A stretch of 34,002 nucleotides of DNA from Mesotaenium endlicherianum (lineage: Eukaryota > Streptophyta > Zygnematophyceae > Zygnematales > Mesotaeniaceae): assembly GCA_009602735.1 (NCBI GenBank), contig WELA01010735.1, forward strand, positions 249,897 through 283,898, in the 5' to 3' direction. This document shows, in pieces, positions 25,699 to 34,002 of this stretch (the first letter of the stretch is position 1; the number at the start of each line of letters is the position of its first letter). A program made the translations under genes and the position numbers. The notes below the pieces were generated by a model that did no database searches, was not told where the DNA came from, and saw only the letters and a list, made by a program, of their open reading frames with translations.

Positions 25699-28600
25699 GT
25701 ATGCCTTTGGATCATGGAACTATATATCATATAAATTCGAGTCATGGTGAAGGCACTTTCCCAGAATACAACCGTGGCTTAGCAGTGTGTTATTTCGCAA
25801 GGTTGCTATGTATTATGGTTTCGCTGCTGTATTTAAGGGTGTGAATTTATTTGCACAGAGCAGCTTGTCGGTTCTCAGTTATCCTTGTGGATACTGATCT
25901 CTTTTGGCATAATGCAGGGATTACATATTGTCCATAGAGAATTACGAAGGGGATGACCCACTTCGACCTTGGCTAAGGTAGAGCATTCTTAACCGACTCC
26001 CTTTCTTCACCAGAAGTCAAGTTTTGACATTGGTACCAGTTTCACTTCTTCTATGAATCTAATATCTCATTTGTTCTGGACCCAGGTACATTAAGTGGCT
26101 TAAAGCATCAGCTCCAGCAGCAGATAATAGCCTTTTGCCTGTGCTTGAAGAATGTACAAGGTGCTTCCAGAATGATCAGAACTACAAGAATGATATTCGC
26201 TATCTGCGGGTTTGGATCCAGTATGTAAGTATGCTGACTCCTTCACGCAAAGAGGGTAACGCTTCCATTCTCGCCGAAATAGCAACTTCGAAAGTAGGCT
26301 GTTCAGTTGTGCTGCCAGCATTAAGGTGGTGGTGTGATTGGGACTGGGTTCAGTGAGTCTTTGGCTGCTCTTTGTCTTCCGTGAATCTCCATCCTTTGCA
26401 GGCTGATTGCTGCTCAGAACCGAAAGATATATTTGCTTTCTTGGAGACAAACGACATTGGGCAAGAGCACGCTCTTTTCTACGAAGCATATGCTACTTAT
26501 TTGGAACTGCGCAGAAACTTCAGCAAAGCCAATTCTGTGTATGAGCTTGGTCTTGCCAGGTACACCAGAAAAAGAACCCCCTACAACCAAAGTCAACATT
26601 TCCTGTATGCCTCGGTTTTTATAGAAGCTCCTGAAGGGTTCTCCTTTTCATACTCATACTTACAGCAAGCACTACTCTGAGTGCCTACAGGAGAGCAGAA
26701 CCAGTAAGCAGGCTGGCCAGTATGTTCACAAGCTTTCAACAGCGAATGGTGAAACGCATACAGAGAAAGCAGCAAGAGGTGAGAATTAGCTGCCACTCGA
26801 GGTTCTGCATTGGAATATCTCGTGTGCCTCATTGTTCCCATAAACATGCAGTGCTTAGAGGGGGGCTTTTTGAAATATATATGGACTTGTATCCATGTCT
26901 GGAGCAGGAGGATGAAGGACAAGGAGGAAATGAGATACCGTTTACAGAGAATGATGGAGGTCGTTCATTTGGTCCCGTTCCTGGGACATCTGGTAGGCCT
27001 TCTTTCTGGTTCTTGTACAAGCTTCCCATAGAGTATATCTGGGAGGCTGACAAGAGGGTTGGCCCATCTGTAGTTGCTCGAGAAGCGTTCCTACTGACTG
27101 CAGAGGCACATTCTTCCTCTCAAATTTTGCATCTTTCATGATGTTACAAGAGGGCGCACCAGTAGCTACCATTGATCAATATAAGGCCAATCACCCAAGT
27201 ACTGGCCTGTATTCTGCAGGCAGGGAACCTCGTCGGAATGTTTCATCGCAGCACCAGCAGGCTAGAAGGAAAACTCAAAAGCCTGATAACAGAAGGTACT
27301 TGCCATATCTCGCAGACTTGTTGTCCCTTCAGCAGTTGCGAAAGTAAGGTATTGCTCGTAATATGCTGGTTCCCTCTACAATTTGATAGAAATCCTGAAG
27401 CCAACGATTCCCTCTGTTGGCTATTTATATCAATATGGGATTACAAAATGCTGAAGCTGGATGGTGGTGCTTTCTGTGCTTCAGGGATGGCAAACAAGGC
27501 TTTGCAATCTACGTTGATGAGCCCTTTGTCGAGGAGAACCCTGGTCTGCAGCATGGTCCTAGCATTGAACAATCAAAAAGCACTTGGGAGCATCTTGGGA
27601 CACAAAAGGAGGTTGTCAAAGAGAACGTGCAACAACCAATCAAGTGGAATCAAGCGAGGGTATGAGACAGTCTGCATATGATCCGCTTCCATAAGATTGT
27701 CATTCACATCTCGGGGGATGATAGAAAATAACAAAGAAGAAGCTACTTGTGCATCCTCAGATTGTGCAGGTTAATTATTAACATTATTTCTAACGCTTGA
27801 AATAGTCTGTGTTGGATCATGATCACAGGTCCCACAGAAGAATATTATGAGCACAAAACAACCTCCTTCACTTGACGTCTTTGTCGAGGAAGAGTTTGTA
27901 ATGTAAGCCGCCACCTCTTGCCACCCATCTAGCAGTCATGCCTTCCTGTTATAGTGCAGTCTGCAAAAGTCAAGTAGCCACTTGCAACTTCTACCCCTTT
28001 CTCTTTCCAGTTCTTGTGTTATTTTCTTTGACACTTTTACATTGTGCCGTTTATATGGTAAGGCCACAATGCACTGTTGACGAACCTTGTTACGTATATG
28101 CAGGTCGGAGTCCAATAAGAAGCAGCAGAAGACAAGTGAAGTTGACATCAAGCCCTTAAGGCAACGCCTCGAGGGTGTCAGCTCTAGCCATGGGTGAGCA
28201 CAAGTCATGATCGCCTGCTACTGAAGGGCAAATGCCTGTGCTGCAGATGGATGGCACAGACTACATTCCGTCTGACTTGCATTCTATTGCTGTGTGAAGT
28301 GTGATCCACCTGGGCTGACTTGGTGTCGGAATTTGTGCTGCAGCTTGGAAGCAGAGGCATTGAAGCACAACCCTATGCTGCATTTCGGCGGGGCCAGTGG
28401 CTTGGCTGGACTAGGTGCGTCTCTAAATTTCTCATTTGTGTTAGCTTTTCTGCGACGGCCACTTTGGTCATGCTAATTACTCTGCTTTGACTCAAGCCTC
28501 TCAAAGAACAACCCGTTCAGTCACTCACACAAAGCCACTCTCTGATTCTTGCAGTTTCCAAAGAGCGTGCTGTGGGCAGTCATCACCTCCCACCAAAGCC

Positions 28601-31600
28601 AGCAGGAAAGGGGGATGCTCACAGCCCGCTGCAGCAGGCAGCCATGCCCGGTGCACCCAAAGCAATCACTCTGGGGTTTGATCCCAATCTCATTCTGCAG
28701 GGTGATAGGGACACCAGCTTTGAGGAAGCTCGGTGGCAGGTTTGGCAGGCGAAGCATCCTTGCTCTCCACCCAGAGACTCAATGGATGTTTCTACGACTA
28801 GCAAGAAGGAACAGAGCAGTCAGCTGCAAGCCCTTGTGAAGGAACAAGGGTCAAAGCCAAAGTCGCTTTTCTCGGTGTTTTCTGACGTGGCCGCTACCGG
28901 CAGCCGATGTACAGCATCACACAAATTACAGGCACGCGAGGTGGAGAGTGCTCAACCCTTCGAAGGAAACGCTCATAAAAACTCAATTCCTTCAAGCAGG
29001 TGCCAAGGCTTGCAGTCAAAGTGCAGCCCCGTAGACAAAGTAATAGTATCAACACAAGTTGATCGCAACATATCAGTGGCCAGGGAAAGCATATTGCCTG
29101 GCATGGCACCCATGAAGCAGCACATTGAGATGGGTGAGGGGCATGAGGACGTCGAATCACAGGAGGCTTGTTATGAGGCAGACGGGGAAGAGACCATGCT
29201 GCTGAGGAAGATGGGAGCAAGTCCTCTTGCTGTTGCGGATGAAAAGGCCCATGGCAGTAAGATGGAGCTGAGGCATGAAGGACGGCATGGAGCCCTAGTC
29301 GACCCCACCATCAACACAAAGGAGGCTCTCGCCGACATCCTTTCGCAGTTCAACAAGCCCCTGCCTGGTGGGGACGTGCGGGATGCTCGGCACAGAGCTG
29401 ACGAGGTCGAAAGACACCACGAGTCTTCGCCGAAAAGACAAAAGGGCCAAGACCAGTTTGAGATCTTCACCGACGATGATCTCGATAGTAGGGTGTCTCC
29501 CATGCCTCCTCTGACATTCAATTTACAGCCATTATTAGCTGGTCAGTCGTCTCCTAGAGCTCTCAGGACTCTGAACCTCATTGCAAACTCAGAGGCAATG
29601 CTTGAAGGTACAGCTCAACCCCTTCATGGCATCCGGGGTCGTCCCGCAGCGCAGACTAGCTCCCCCCCAGGCATGCGCCAGACTGGTCATTGCAGAGAAG
29701 GTGGTGACAGTGATGTAGAGAATCAGGCAGACGACAAAGAGCTGGCCGTGCATCGCCGCAGCGTATATGCCCTACAGGTCAGACTGCAACTCCCCCCTCC
29801 CTTTTTTGAGATTTGTCACAACAATTATGTTTCAGGGGCGGTGGCTGGACTAGATTCTCCAATGGAGACCCGAGTTGACAAGCCCGTCTATGTAGCCATA
29901 GACCTTGTGGTTACATGCAACAGCTCAACAAGTCTTGTTGTTGTGTTCTGCAAGCAGGCGGGTGCTGCTGTGTTGCAACCCCTTGGAAAGGAGAGGCTGG
30001 AAGCGCTTCGCATGCAGGCTGAGACCTGCAGCCCAAGCAGAGGCAGCAGTGACGATAGCGAGCATGGCCATGCAGGGAGCGACGGGCTAACACCGAATAA
30101 GAGGCTCCAATCGTCAGTCACCACGCTGCCTGTTCTCGTCGTCCAATTATGGTTGTGTTCGGTGTTTGCATTCCTCTTGCAGCCGCTCCCCCTTGTTTGT
30201 CTGTTTGAGCTTCTGTTTGTTGCTGACGTTCGCATGTTGATGATAAGTCGCGTGTTTCCCAGGTATCTGTTATTACTGCTGCTTGCATGGCTGCCGGTTC
30301 GTGTTCATTGTCTTTGGCCATGGACGCCCTTCTGATGGTAACTTTGAGCACGTGCAGGGCTGGTGATGACTTTCAGGACGAGTTTGTAGTCTGGTCGAAT
30401 GACACAGATGTGCAGGAAGTCTCTGAGCGCAGAACCACGACGGCAAATGACCAGGTAACTCTATCAGGCTTCTGACTGCCACTCATTTTCAGGATGGCTG
30501 CATACTTCTCTCTTTACTGTCATGACAATCAGGAAGAGCTCAAGTTTCCTGGCGTATGTTCTTTCAAGAAGCATATCAAGGAAGAAGGTGTTCAGACTGC
30601 AATGACTTTCAATAGGTCGGTTCTGCAGCAGGATGGCTCCTTATCTGTCTCCGGGAGGTGCCGGGTTTACTTTCGGAACCGGTTTTGCGCTACTTCAGTA
30701 TCTGAGCAAGGTGCATGGTAATCACCGCTATAAGTGGTGGTGTGGCTGTAGGGAGTGATACTGGTCTATCTGCAACCGGAGATGTCCGTGTGTCCGTAGT
30801 GGTGATGCTGGTACTGCTCTAGCATATGATGCTGGTGTGGCTGTTGCATGGGATGCTGGTGTGGCCGTAGCGAGGGATGCCGGTGTGGCTGTAGAAATGA
30901 TGCTGATGTCAACTGTAGCAAGAGATGATGATGTGGCTGTGGCTCATGGGCGAGGTAGTATACTGGTGCTGGAAGGGAATGCCCCCTGCTTGAGTTAGTG
31001 TGCAAGTCTCGGCTAAAACTCCTCAGGGGTGATGATGCGCAGGTGCACCCCATGACGGCACCTGGGCTAGTGAGCGTGGACCCTTGGGATCCAGAACTGC
31101 GGATTTACATCCTGTCAAAGATACAACCCCCACTGTCTTCGTACACTGTGAGCTTTTTTCGCAAAACTTCCTAGTATGCATGTGTCTCTGTCAATTGCAG
31201 CTCGTGAAATGTGATAAGTCTGTGACTAGCACCTCAAGTGACGAAGAGGCTTCCAACTGGACACAAATGGGCTCTGTTGTTGACAGTATGAATAACAATG
31301 CTAACAGTATCTACGTGTATATAATGTCCATGCATGTATGTTGAATGTCTAAAAAAACCTCAAGGGAGATGACGAAGCAAACGCATGAAGGAGCGAGTTT
31401 GTGATAGCTCTGAAGCTAGACCTGGAGGAGAATAGCAAAGAAAGCAGTCTCATCTTCATCCCTTTGTTCTCAACACTGACTCCGTTAGCTTCTGCATGCA
31501 GGGCTACAACGGTATGTGGAACTCTTCCTTCAGTGGCACGGCAGTGTTGAGGACCTTGAAGCGGTCCAAAGGCGAAGGCATCATCCATTTAGGCAAGTCG

Positions 31601-33729
31601 CTTCCATTCTCAATTGATTTGCCGTCGTAGAACTCAGCTGCTGCAGCGTGCAATTTGCTAGTCTCCATCCACAGTGGTCAGCCACGTCCATAACGCAGTG
31701 AGACGATCCTGCAACCGCAGCAGCAGCCGCAGAAGCAGTCCCTCTGCCGCAGCAGAGACGCCTCTCCTCGCATAGCCCACCAGGAACTCATGTTCCCGGT
31801 GGAGACGACCCCGCAATTTGACCTGACAGGAAGGTGTCTCCCTCCTAAGTCGGAACATGGGGGGACCATGCCAGTTTTTAACATGAAAGTGTCATGTGGG
31901 GCCATTGGGGAGTCGAGATGGGGACTGGTACCGGCCCCCAATATGGACTGCAATCTCGGCATTGGCATCGGGGACTGATACCTGCTCCTGACGGGAATTG
32001 CATTGCGGAACACCTTGCAGGTGCCGAGGAGTACCAAGTGAAGGCCTTCATCGGAGAGGGCGCCTACGCAAAAATTTATCGCGCAGAGCGGTGTGACGCG
32101 GGCCTGTCTGGGGAGGAGCAGGAAGCCGAGTGGGCAGATGAAAACACGAGCGTCGCCCTCAAGGTGGGCGGGGCCTTCCAGGGTCGACCATCATGTATCT
32201 GTACACTGGCTGCACTTCGAGCGCCTCGCATCTCTTCCCTCACTGTCTTGTTGCTGCCAGCTGGATGCTCGAGTAGCGTGGGACAGACTTGCACCACGTT
32301 GGGAAGTCTGAACGGGCCTTTCCCAGTGCTGAGAGTGCTGATGTTGGGCAACCCCTGAGCGGGCTTCGGTTCGGGCTCCAGTGTGCCAGTGCGCGAGACA
32401 GCGTGCTCGGCTTTGGACTTGGGAGAGATCCATTGTAGCTCATTCAAAGACCGACAGATATGTATACGTATGCGTGTTCTCCAGATACAAAGCCCCGCCT
32501 GCTCCTGGGAGTTCTACATCTACTGCCAGCTTGAGCAGCGGATAAGCCCGCTCGAGGTACTTGAGAAAATATCTCTCTGCACCTCTCTGCACCTCTGCTG
32601 TCAGAATATTGCAGCAGTTTTAGCGCGCATGTCCTGCTGGAGCTCACTAGTTACTACTGAGAATCGTCACCAGTTGGGAATCTATGTGTACCATGCTACA
32701 CCCTCATGCTTACTTTCCGCACTTTGTTCCAGAGTCGGGAAGAGACACAGCGCCGGTGTCTGTACAGCATACCTTGGCAAGCCTTTGCTCCTGCTGCTTC
32801 CTTGCCAGCTCCCACTTGCAATTTTGCCAATCTGCATGCTACCCACGCTCCCGTGCCTGATGAGCTTCTGTGCGTGACCTCCCCCCAAGAGGTCGTGCTT
32901 TAGAAGAGCCTAGGAAAACTCTTCTCCACCTACTTTTTGCCTACAACTTCCCCGTGCAATCTACGCTCCCGAGCCAATCTAATGAGTTGCTGTGCGTGGC
33001 CTGCCAGAGGTCGTGCTTTGGGAGAGCCCGGAAGATCTTTGCCTTCTCCGACTGCTCCGTCCTCGTGTGTGACTACAAGGAGCACGGCAGCCTTCAGGTG
33101 AGAGACTCTTCTTGTCGTCAGCGCATCCCCGACACTTTCTCCGAAGTGCTCCCCTCAAGCGGTCCTCTGGTGTTGCAGGAGAAGATCGTAATAGTCAGTG
33201 TGAGAATCTCAAGAGCGTCACATTGGAGCCTGGAGGCAAGAGAGAGGCAGCCTCCGGCCAGCTAGGTCCTGGCAGTGTGGCTCGTAGCTCATCAGCGACG
33301 GGAGTTGCTGTGTGCGGGTTCCGCCTTTGCAGTGTGCAGAATATGCTCAATGCCTGACTGGGGTTGCTGTGCGTGGGCTGCCCGCCTGTGCAATGTGCAG
33401 AATGTGCTGGACGCCTGACTAGGGTTGCAGTGCTGCTGCCATCTGTGCATTGTGCAGGATATGCTCGACACCTGACTAGGGTTGCTGTGCTGCTGCCACC
33501 TGTGCATTGTGCAGGATATGCTTGACGTCTGACTGGGGTTGCTGTGCTGCTGCCACCTGTGCACTGTGCAGGATGTGCTCAACGCCTACCTGGCCGCTGG
33601 GCAGCAGATGGACGAGGCCCTGTGCATCTTCTACACAATCGAGATGCTGCGCATGCTCGAGATTCTGCACGCCGCCAGAATTCTGCACGGCGACTTCAAG
33701 CCGGACAACCTGATGGTGCGAGAGGACAG
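25565..33729 (+). CDS. BUB1: MAD3/BUB1-type spindle checkpoint kinase (MADBUB), 3' end outside window
   Basis: A kinetochore protein that delays anaphase by inhibiting APC/C-CDC20 and phosphorylating targets through its C-terminal kinase. Exons: 25565-25698, 25918-25977, 26086-26224, 26402-26559, 26691-26778, 26908-26992, 27151-27295, 27485-27659, 27829-27902, 28104-28193, 28344-28414, 28555-30112, 30358-30454, 30533-about 30650 (end unresolved), 31043-31147, 31502-31592, 32021-32163, 32485-32556, 33008-33097 and 33572-33729. All junctions are in phase except around exon 14. In order: KEN1 (residues 7-9), Mad3 TPR-like domain (about 45-190), RSFG segment, ABBA-KEN2-ABBA (about 276-349), GLEBS-like SFEEARW (about 461), a long disordered part with another ABBA-like site (about 708), the VDPWD pre-kinase block, then the kinase with GEGAYAK, VALK and HGDFKPDN. 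BUB1 and MAD3 functions appear undivided in one protein. The rest of the kinase (DLG/DFG onward) is beyond the window or was not identified. Confidence 0.93.
25918..26559 (+). CDS. BUB1: MADBUB exons 2-4, Mad3/BUB1 N-terminal TPR-like domain
   Basis: Exons 25918-25977, 26086-26224 and 26402-26559 encode DDPLRPWLRYIKWLKASAP, NDQNYKNDIRYLRVWIQYAD, PKDIFAFLETNDIGQEHALF and YEAYATYLELRRNFSKANSV. This is the Mad3/BUB1 homology region 1 that contacts KNL1 and CDC20. Junctions AG|G, TAT|GCT and AG|G are all in phase. Confidence 0.95.
26691..27295 (+). CDS. BUB1: MADBUB exons 5-7, end of Mad3 domain and linker
   Basis: Exons 26691-26778, 26908-26992 and 27151-27295. Exon 5 gives RRAEPVSRLASMFTSFQQRM, the usual '.AeP..rL...y..F..R' end of the Mad3 domain. 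Exon 6 contains GGRSFGPVPG. Exon 7 is a basic, Gln-rich linker. The acceptor of exon 7 (gttacaag) is atypical but the phase fits on both sides. Confidence 0.82.
27485..27902 (+). CDS. BUB1: MADBUB exons 8-9, ABBA-KEN2-ABBA cassette
   Basis: Exon 8 (27485-27659) encodes GFAIYVDEPF, then KEVVKENVQQPIKWN. Exon 9 (27829-27902) encodes SLDVFVEEEF. FAIYVD and LDVFVE fit the ABBA consensus (Fx[ILV][FY]x[DE], with Leu first in the second), and KEN...P..WN is the KEN2 form. In MADBUB-family proteins KEN2 flanked by two ABBA motifs contacts a second CDC20. Confidence 0.9.
28104..28414 (+). CDS. BUB1: MADBUB exons 10-11, linker
   Basis: Exons 28104-28193 and 28344-28414 join ATGG|gtgagc to cag|C in phase. 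They encode VDIKPLRQRLEGVSSSHG and LEAEALKHNPMLHFGGASG. No domain recognised; the exons are supported by splice sites and phase continuity into the GLEBS-bearing exon. Confidence 0.75.
28555..30112 (+). CDS. BUB1: MADBUB exon 12, GLEBS-like motif and long disordered region
   Basis: One open frame of about 1.56 kb after attcttgcag. TSFEEARWQVW near residue 461 resembles the GLEBS motif (SFEEiRaevf in BUBR1) that binds BUB3. FEIFTDDD near residue 708 fits an ABBA motif. The rest is polar and rich in Ser, Gly, Glu and His. An intron-like in-frame stretch lies at 29886-29957 (72 nt, gtctat...gcag); a second at 29778-29835 (58 nt) would break the frame if removed. The exon ends TC|gtcagt, in phase with 30358. 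Confidence 0.8.
30358..30650 (+). CDS. BUB1: MADBUB exons 13-14
   Basis: Exon 13 (30358-30454) encodes AGDDFQDEFVVWSNDTDVQE and ends CAG|gtaact. Exon 14 starts at 30533 (gacaatcag) with EELKFPGVCSFKKHIKEEG. Its donor is unclear: CAG at the codon end is not available, and GGGAG|gtgccg (about 30657) or CAAG|gtgcat (about 30711) leave phases that do not match 31043. A further small exon may be missed. Confidence 0.6.
30730..30960. repeat. Short minisatellite with unit near GATGCTGGTGTGGCTGTAG
   Basis: Multiple degenerate gatgctggtgtggctgtagc units of about 25-30 bp before MADBUB exon 15. Confidence 0.75.
31043..31147 (+). CDS. BUB1: MADBUB exon 15, BUB1 pre-kinase motif
   Basis: Thirty-five codons between gcgcag and ACT|gtgagc include SVDPWDPELRIYILSKIQPP and LSSYT. 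This is the conserved 'npwDe.li..lL..l..pl.sY' element just before the BUB1 kinase domain, which packs against and activates the kinase in human BUB1 (family knowledge). Confidence 0.9.
31201..31335 (+). CDS. Possible cassette exon between MADBUB exons 15 and 16
   Basis: After attgcag at 31200 an open frame encodes LVKCDKSVTSTSSDEEASNW. Phase-0 donors exist near 31318 (TAC|gtgtat) and 31335 (CAT|gtatgt). Both neighbours are also phase 0, so it could be included or skipped without breaking the frame. Related BUB1 proteins have little sequence here, so skipping is at least as likely. Confidence 0.35.
31502..32163 (+). CDS. BUB1: MADBUB exons 16-17, start of kinase domain (glycine loop and VALK lysine)
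   Basis: Exon 16 (31502-31592) ends GIIHL-G; exon 17 (32021-32163) continues AEEYQVKAFIGEGAYAKIYR and ends NTSVALK|gtgggc. GEGAYAK is the nucleotide-binding loop and ALK carries the ATP-binding lysine. Alignment to human BUB1 (FQLGSKL...LLGEGAFAQVY) keeps spacing exactly if exon 16 ends TTTAG|gcaagt, a GC-AG intron. Confidence 0.88.
32485..32556 (+). CDS. BUB1: MADBUB exon 18, PWEFY-type kinase segment
   Basis: Twenty-four codons between ttctccag and GAG|gtactt encode QSPACSWEFYIYCQLEQRI. This is the BUB1-specific 'kP.npWEfyi..qL..Rl' helix. Phase 0 on both sides. Confidence 0.92.
32845..32925 (+). repeat. Decayed copy of MADBUB exon 19 acceptor and start
   Basis: 'gcttctgtgcgtgacctccc' and AGGTCGTGCTTTAGAAGAGC at 32890 mirror the true acceptor region and exon start at 33008, offset 118 bp. 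The copy has an in-frame TAG eight codons in. Confidence 0.88.
33008..33097 (+). CDS. BUB1: MADBUB exon 19, kinase hinge region
   Basis: Thirty codons between cctgccag and CAG|gtgaga encode RKIFAFSDCSVLVCDYKEHG then SLQ. This aligns without gaps to the human BUB1 segment ending GSVLVgeLysyGtLl. Phase 0 on both sides. Confidence 0.92.
33300..33571 (+). repeat. Four tandem decoy copies of MADBUB exon 20 acceptor and start
   Basis: After 'tgtgcag' the exon-like starts lie at 33340, 33401, 33458 and 33514, then the true exon at 33572 (spacing 56-61 bp). They read NMLNA-stop, NVLDA-stop, DMLDT-stop and DMLDV-stop against the real DVLNAY. All four have TGA where the exon has TAC. Confidence 0.95.
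33572..33729 (+). CDS. BUB1: MADBUB exon 20, catalytic loop
   Basis: The exon follows gcactgtgcag and encodes DVLNAYLAAGQQMDEALCIF, then EMLRMLEILHAARILHGDFK and PDNLMVRED, ending AG|gtgaga. HGDFKPDN is the BUB1 form of the HRD loop, with the catalytic Asp and Asn present. The intron before it ends in a decoy array. Confidence 0.95.
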
Positions 33730-34002
33730 GTGAGACATTCCCGGCATCCATCCACAGGCTACCATCCATGCAGAACGTTTTACTGTCATATATGCAGAAC
33801 ACGTCACTGCTTGCGCAGAACGCCTACATCGAGGTAAAGTACATCTGCGTCTCGGAGCCCCCGCCTACGAAGGTCACACTGAGGCGCCGCACTTGAGCCG
33901 CTAGCATGCTCTCACATGCATAACTCTTAGCTGCATACGGCGTGAGGGGGTGGAGAAGCACGCCACACCACTGTTCTTGTTGGAGGGGGAGGAGGGGGAG
34001 GG
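33730..34002. other. Right edge: intron after MADBUB exon 20
   Basis: The kinase continues beyond 33729. A 15-nt stretch at about 33820-33834 (gcgcag before, gtaaag after) could be a mini-exon but cannot be confirmed. It ends in a G/A-rich run. Confidence 0.4.

Noticed and set aside
28572-30335. Single-exon 587-codon protein with a hydrophobic C-terminus
   Set aside because: The frame is MADBUB exon 12 plus intron read-through; the hydrophobic end (after 30112) is intron sequence following the gtcagt donor.
33292-33582. Repetitive 96-codon minus-strand frame with CTMHRWQQHSNPSQ units
   Set aside because: It is the reverse translation of the 58-bp decoy array, not a repeat protein.

Overview
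This is nuclear DNA of a eukaryote. The evidence is several intron-rich genes with GT-AG splice sites, large introns full of CA/GT microsatellites and minisatellites, telomere-like TTTAGGG/CCCTAAA tracts, one 767-base assembly gap, and a 2.15-kb pure poly-C run. The protein families (a plant-type GT31 beta-1,3-galactosyltransferase, MCM10, a Mad3/BUB1 checkpoint kinase) and the TTTAGGG-type repeats suggest the green lineage, probably an alga or early-diverging plant. No species can be named from the sequence alone. Nothing bacterial, viral or CRISPR-like was seen.

Layout. (1) About 725-15926, minus strand: the replication-initiation factor MCM10. Ten consecutive exons (15926 down to 8471) join in phase and encode an acidic N-terminus, the OB-fold and the CCCH zinc finger. 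Two further probable C-terminal exons lie at 4682-3953 and 891-725. The introns hold simple repeats, degenerate telomere repeats, the poly-C run and the N gap. (2) 16895-17282, plus strand: a possible small basic, Ala/Lys-rich protein, divergent from MCM10. (3) 17283-19674: no gene I can support. (4) 24386-19675, minus strand: a complete seven-exon GT31 glycosyltransferase of 342 codons plus stop, with every splice phase matching. (5) 25565 to beyond 33729, plus strand: a MAD3/BUB1-type mitotic checkpoint kinase (MADBUB) of at least 20 exons. It carries KEN1, a Mad3 TPR-like domain, an ABBA-KEN2-ABBA cassette, a GLEBS-like motif, the NPWD-like pre-kinase segment and the start of a kinase domain with an HGDFKPDN catalytic loop. 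It runs off the right edge.

The strongest unexpected pattern is shared by all three large genes. Many exon-intron junctions are flanked, inside the intron, by one to five degenerate tandem copies of the junction itself, meaning the splice site plus the adjoining exon edge. The clearest case is four decoy copies of the acceptor and exon start in front of the BUB1 catalytic-loop exon, spaced 56-61 bp apart and all carrying TGA at the same codon. Similar arrays occur at BUB1 exon 19, MCM10 exons 6 and 8, and GT31 exons 3, 4 and 5. I read this as junction-seeded minisatellites that may supply decoy splice sites or pseudo-exons.

Two of the three large genes act in the cell cycle (MCM10 in replication origin firing, MADBUB in the spindle checkpoint). 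The third is a Golgi glycosyltransferase. Their adjacency looks incidental apart from the head-to-head pairs MCM10/small gene and GT31/MADBUB.
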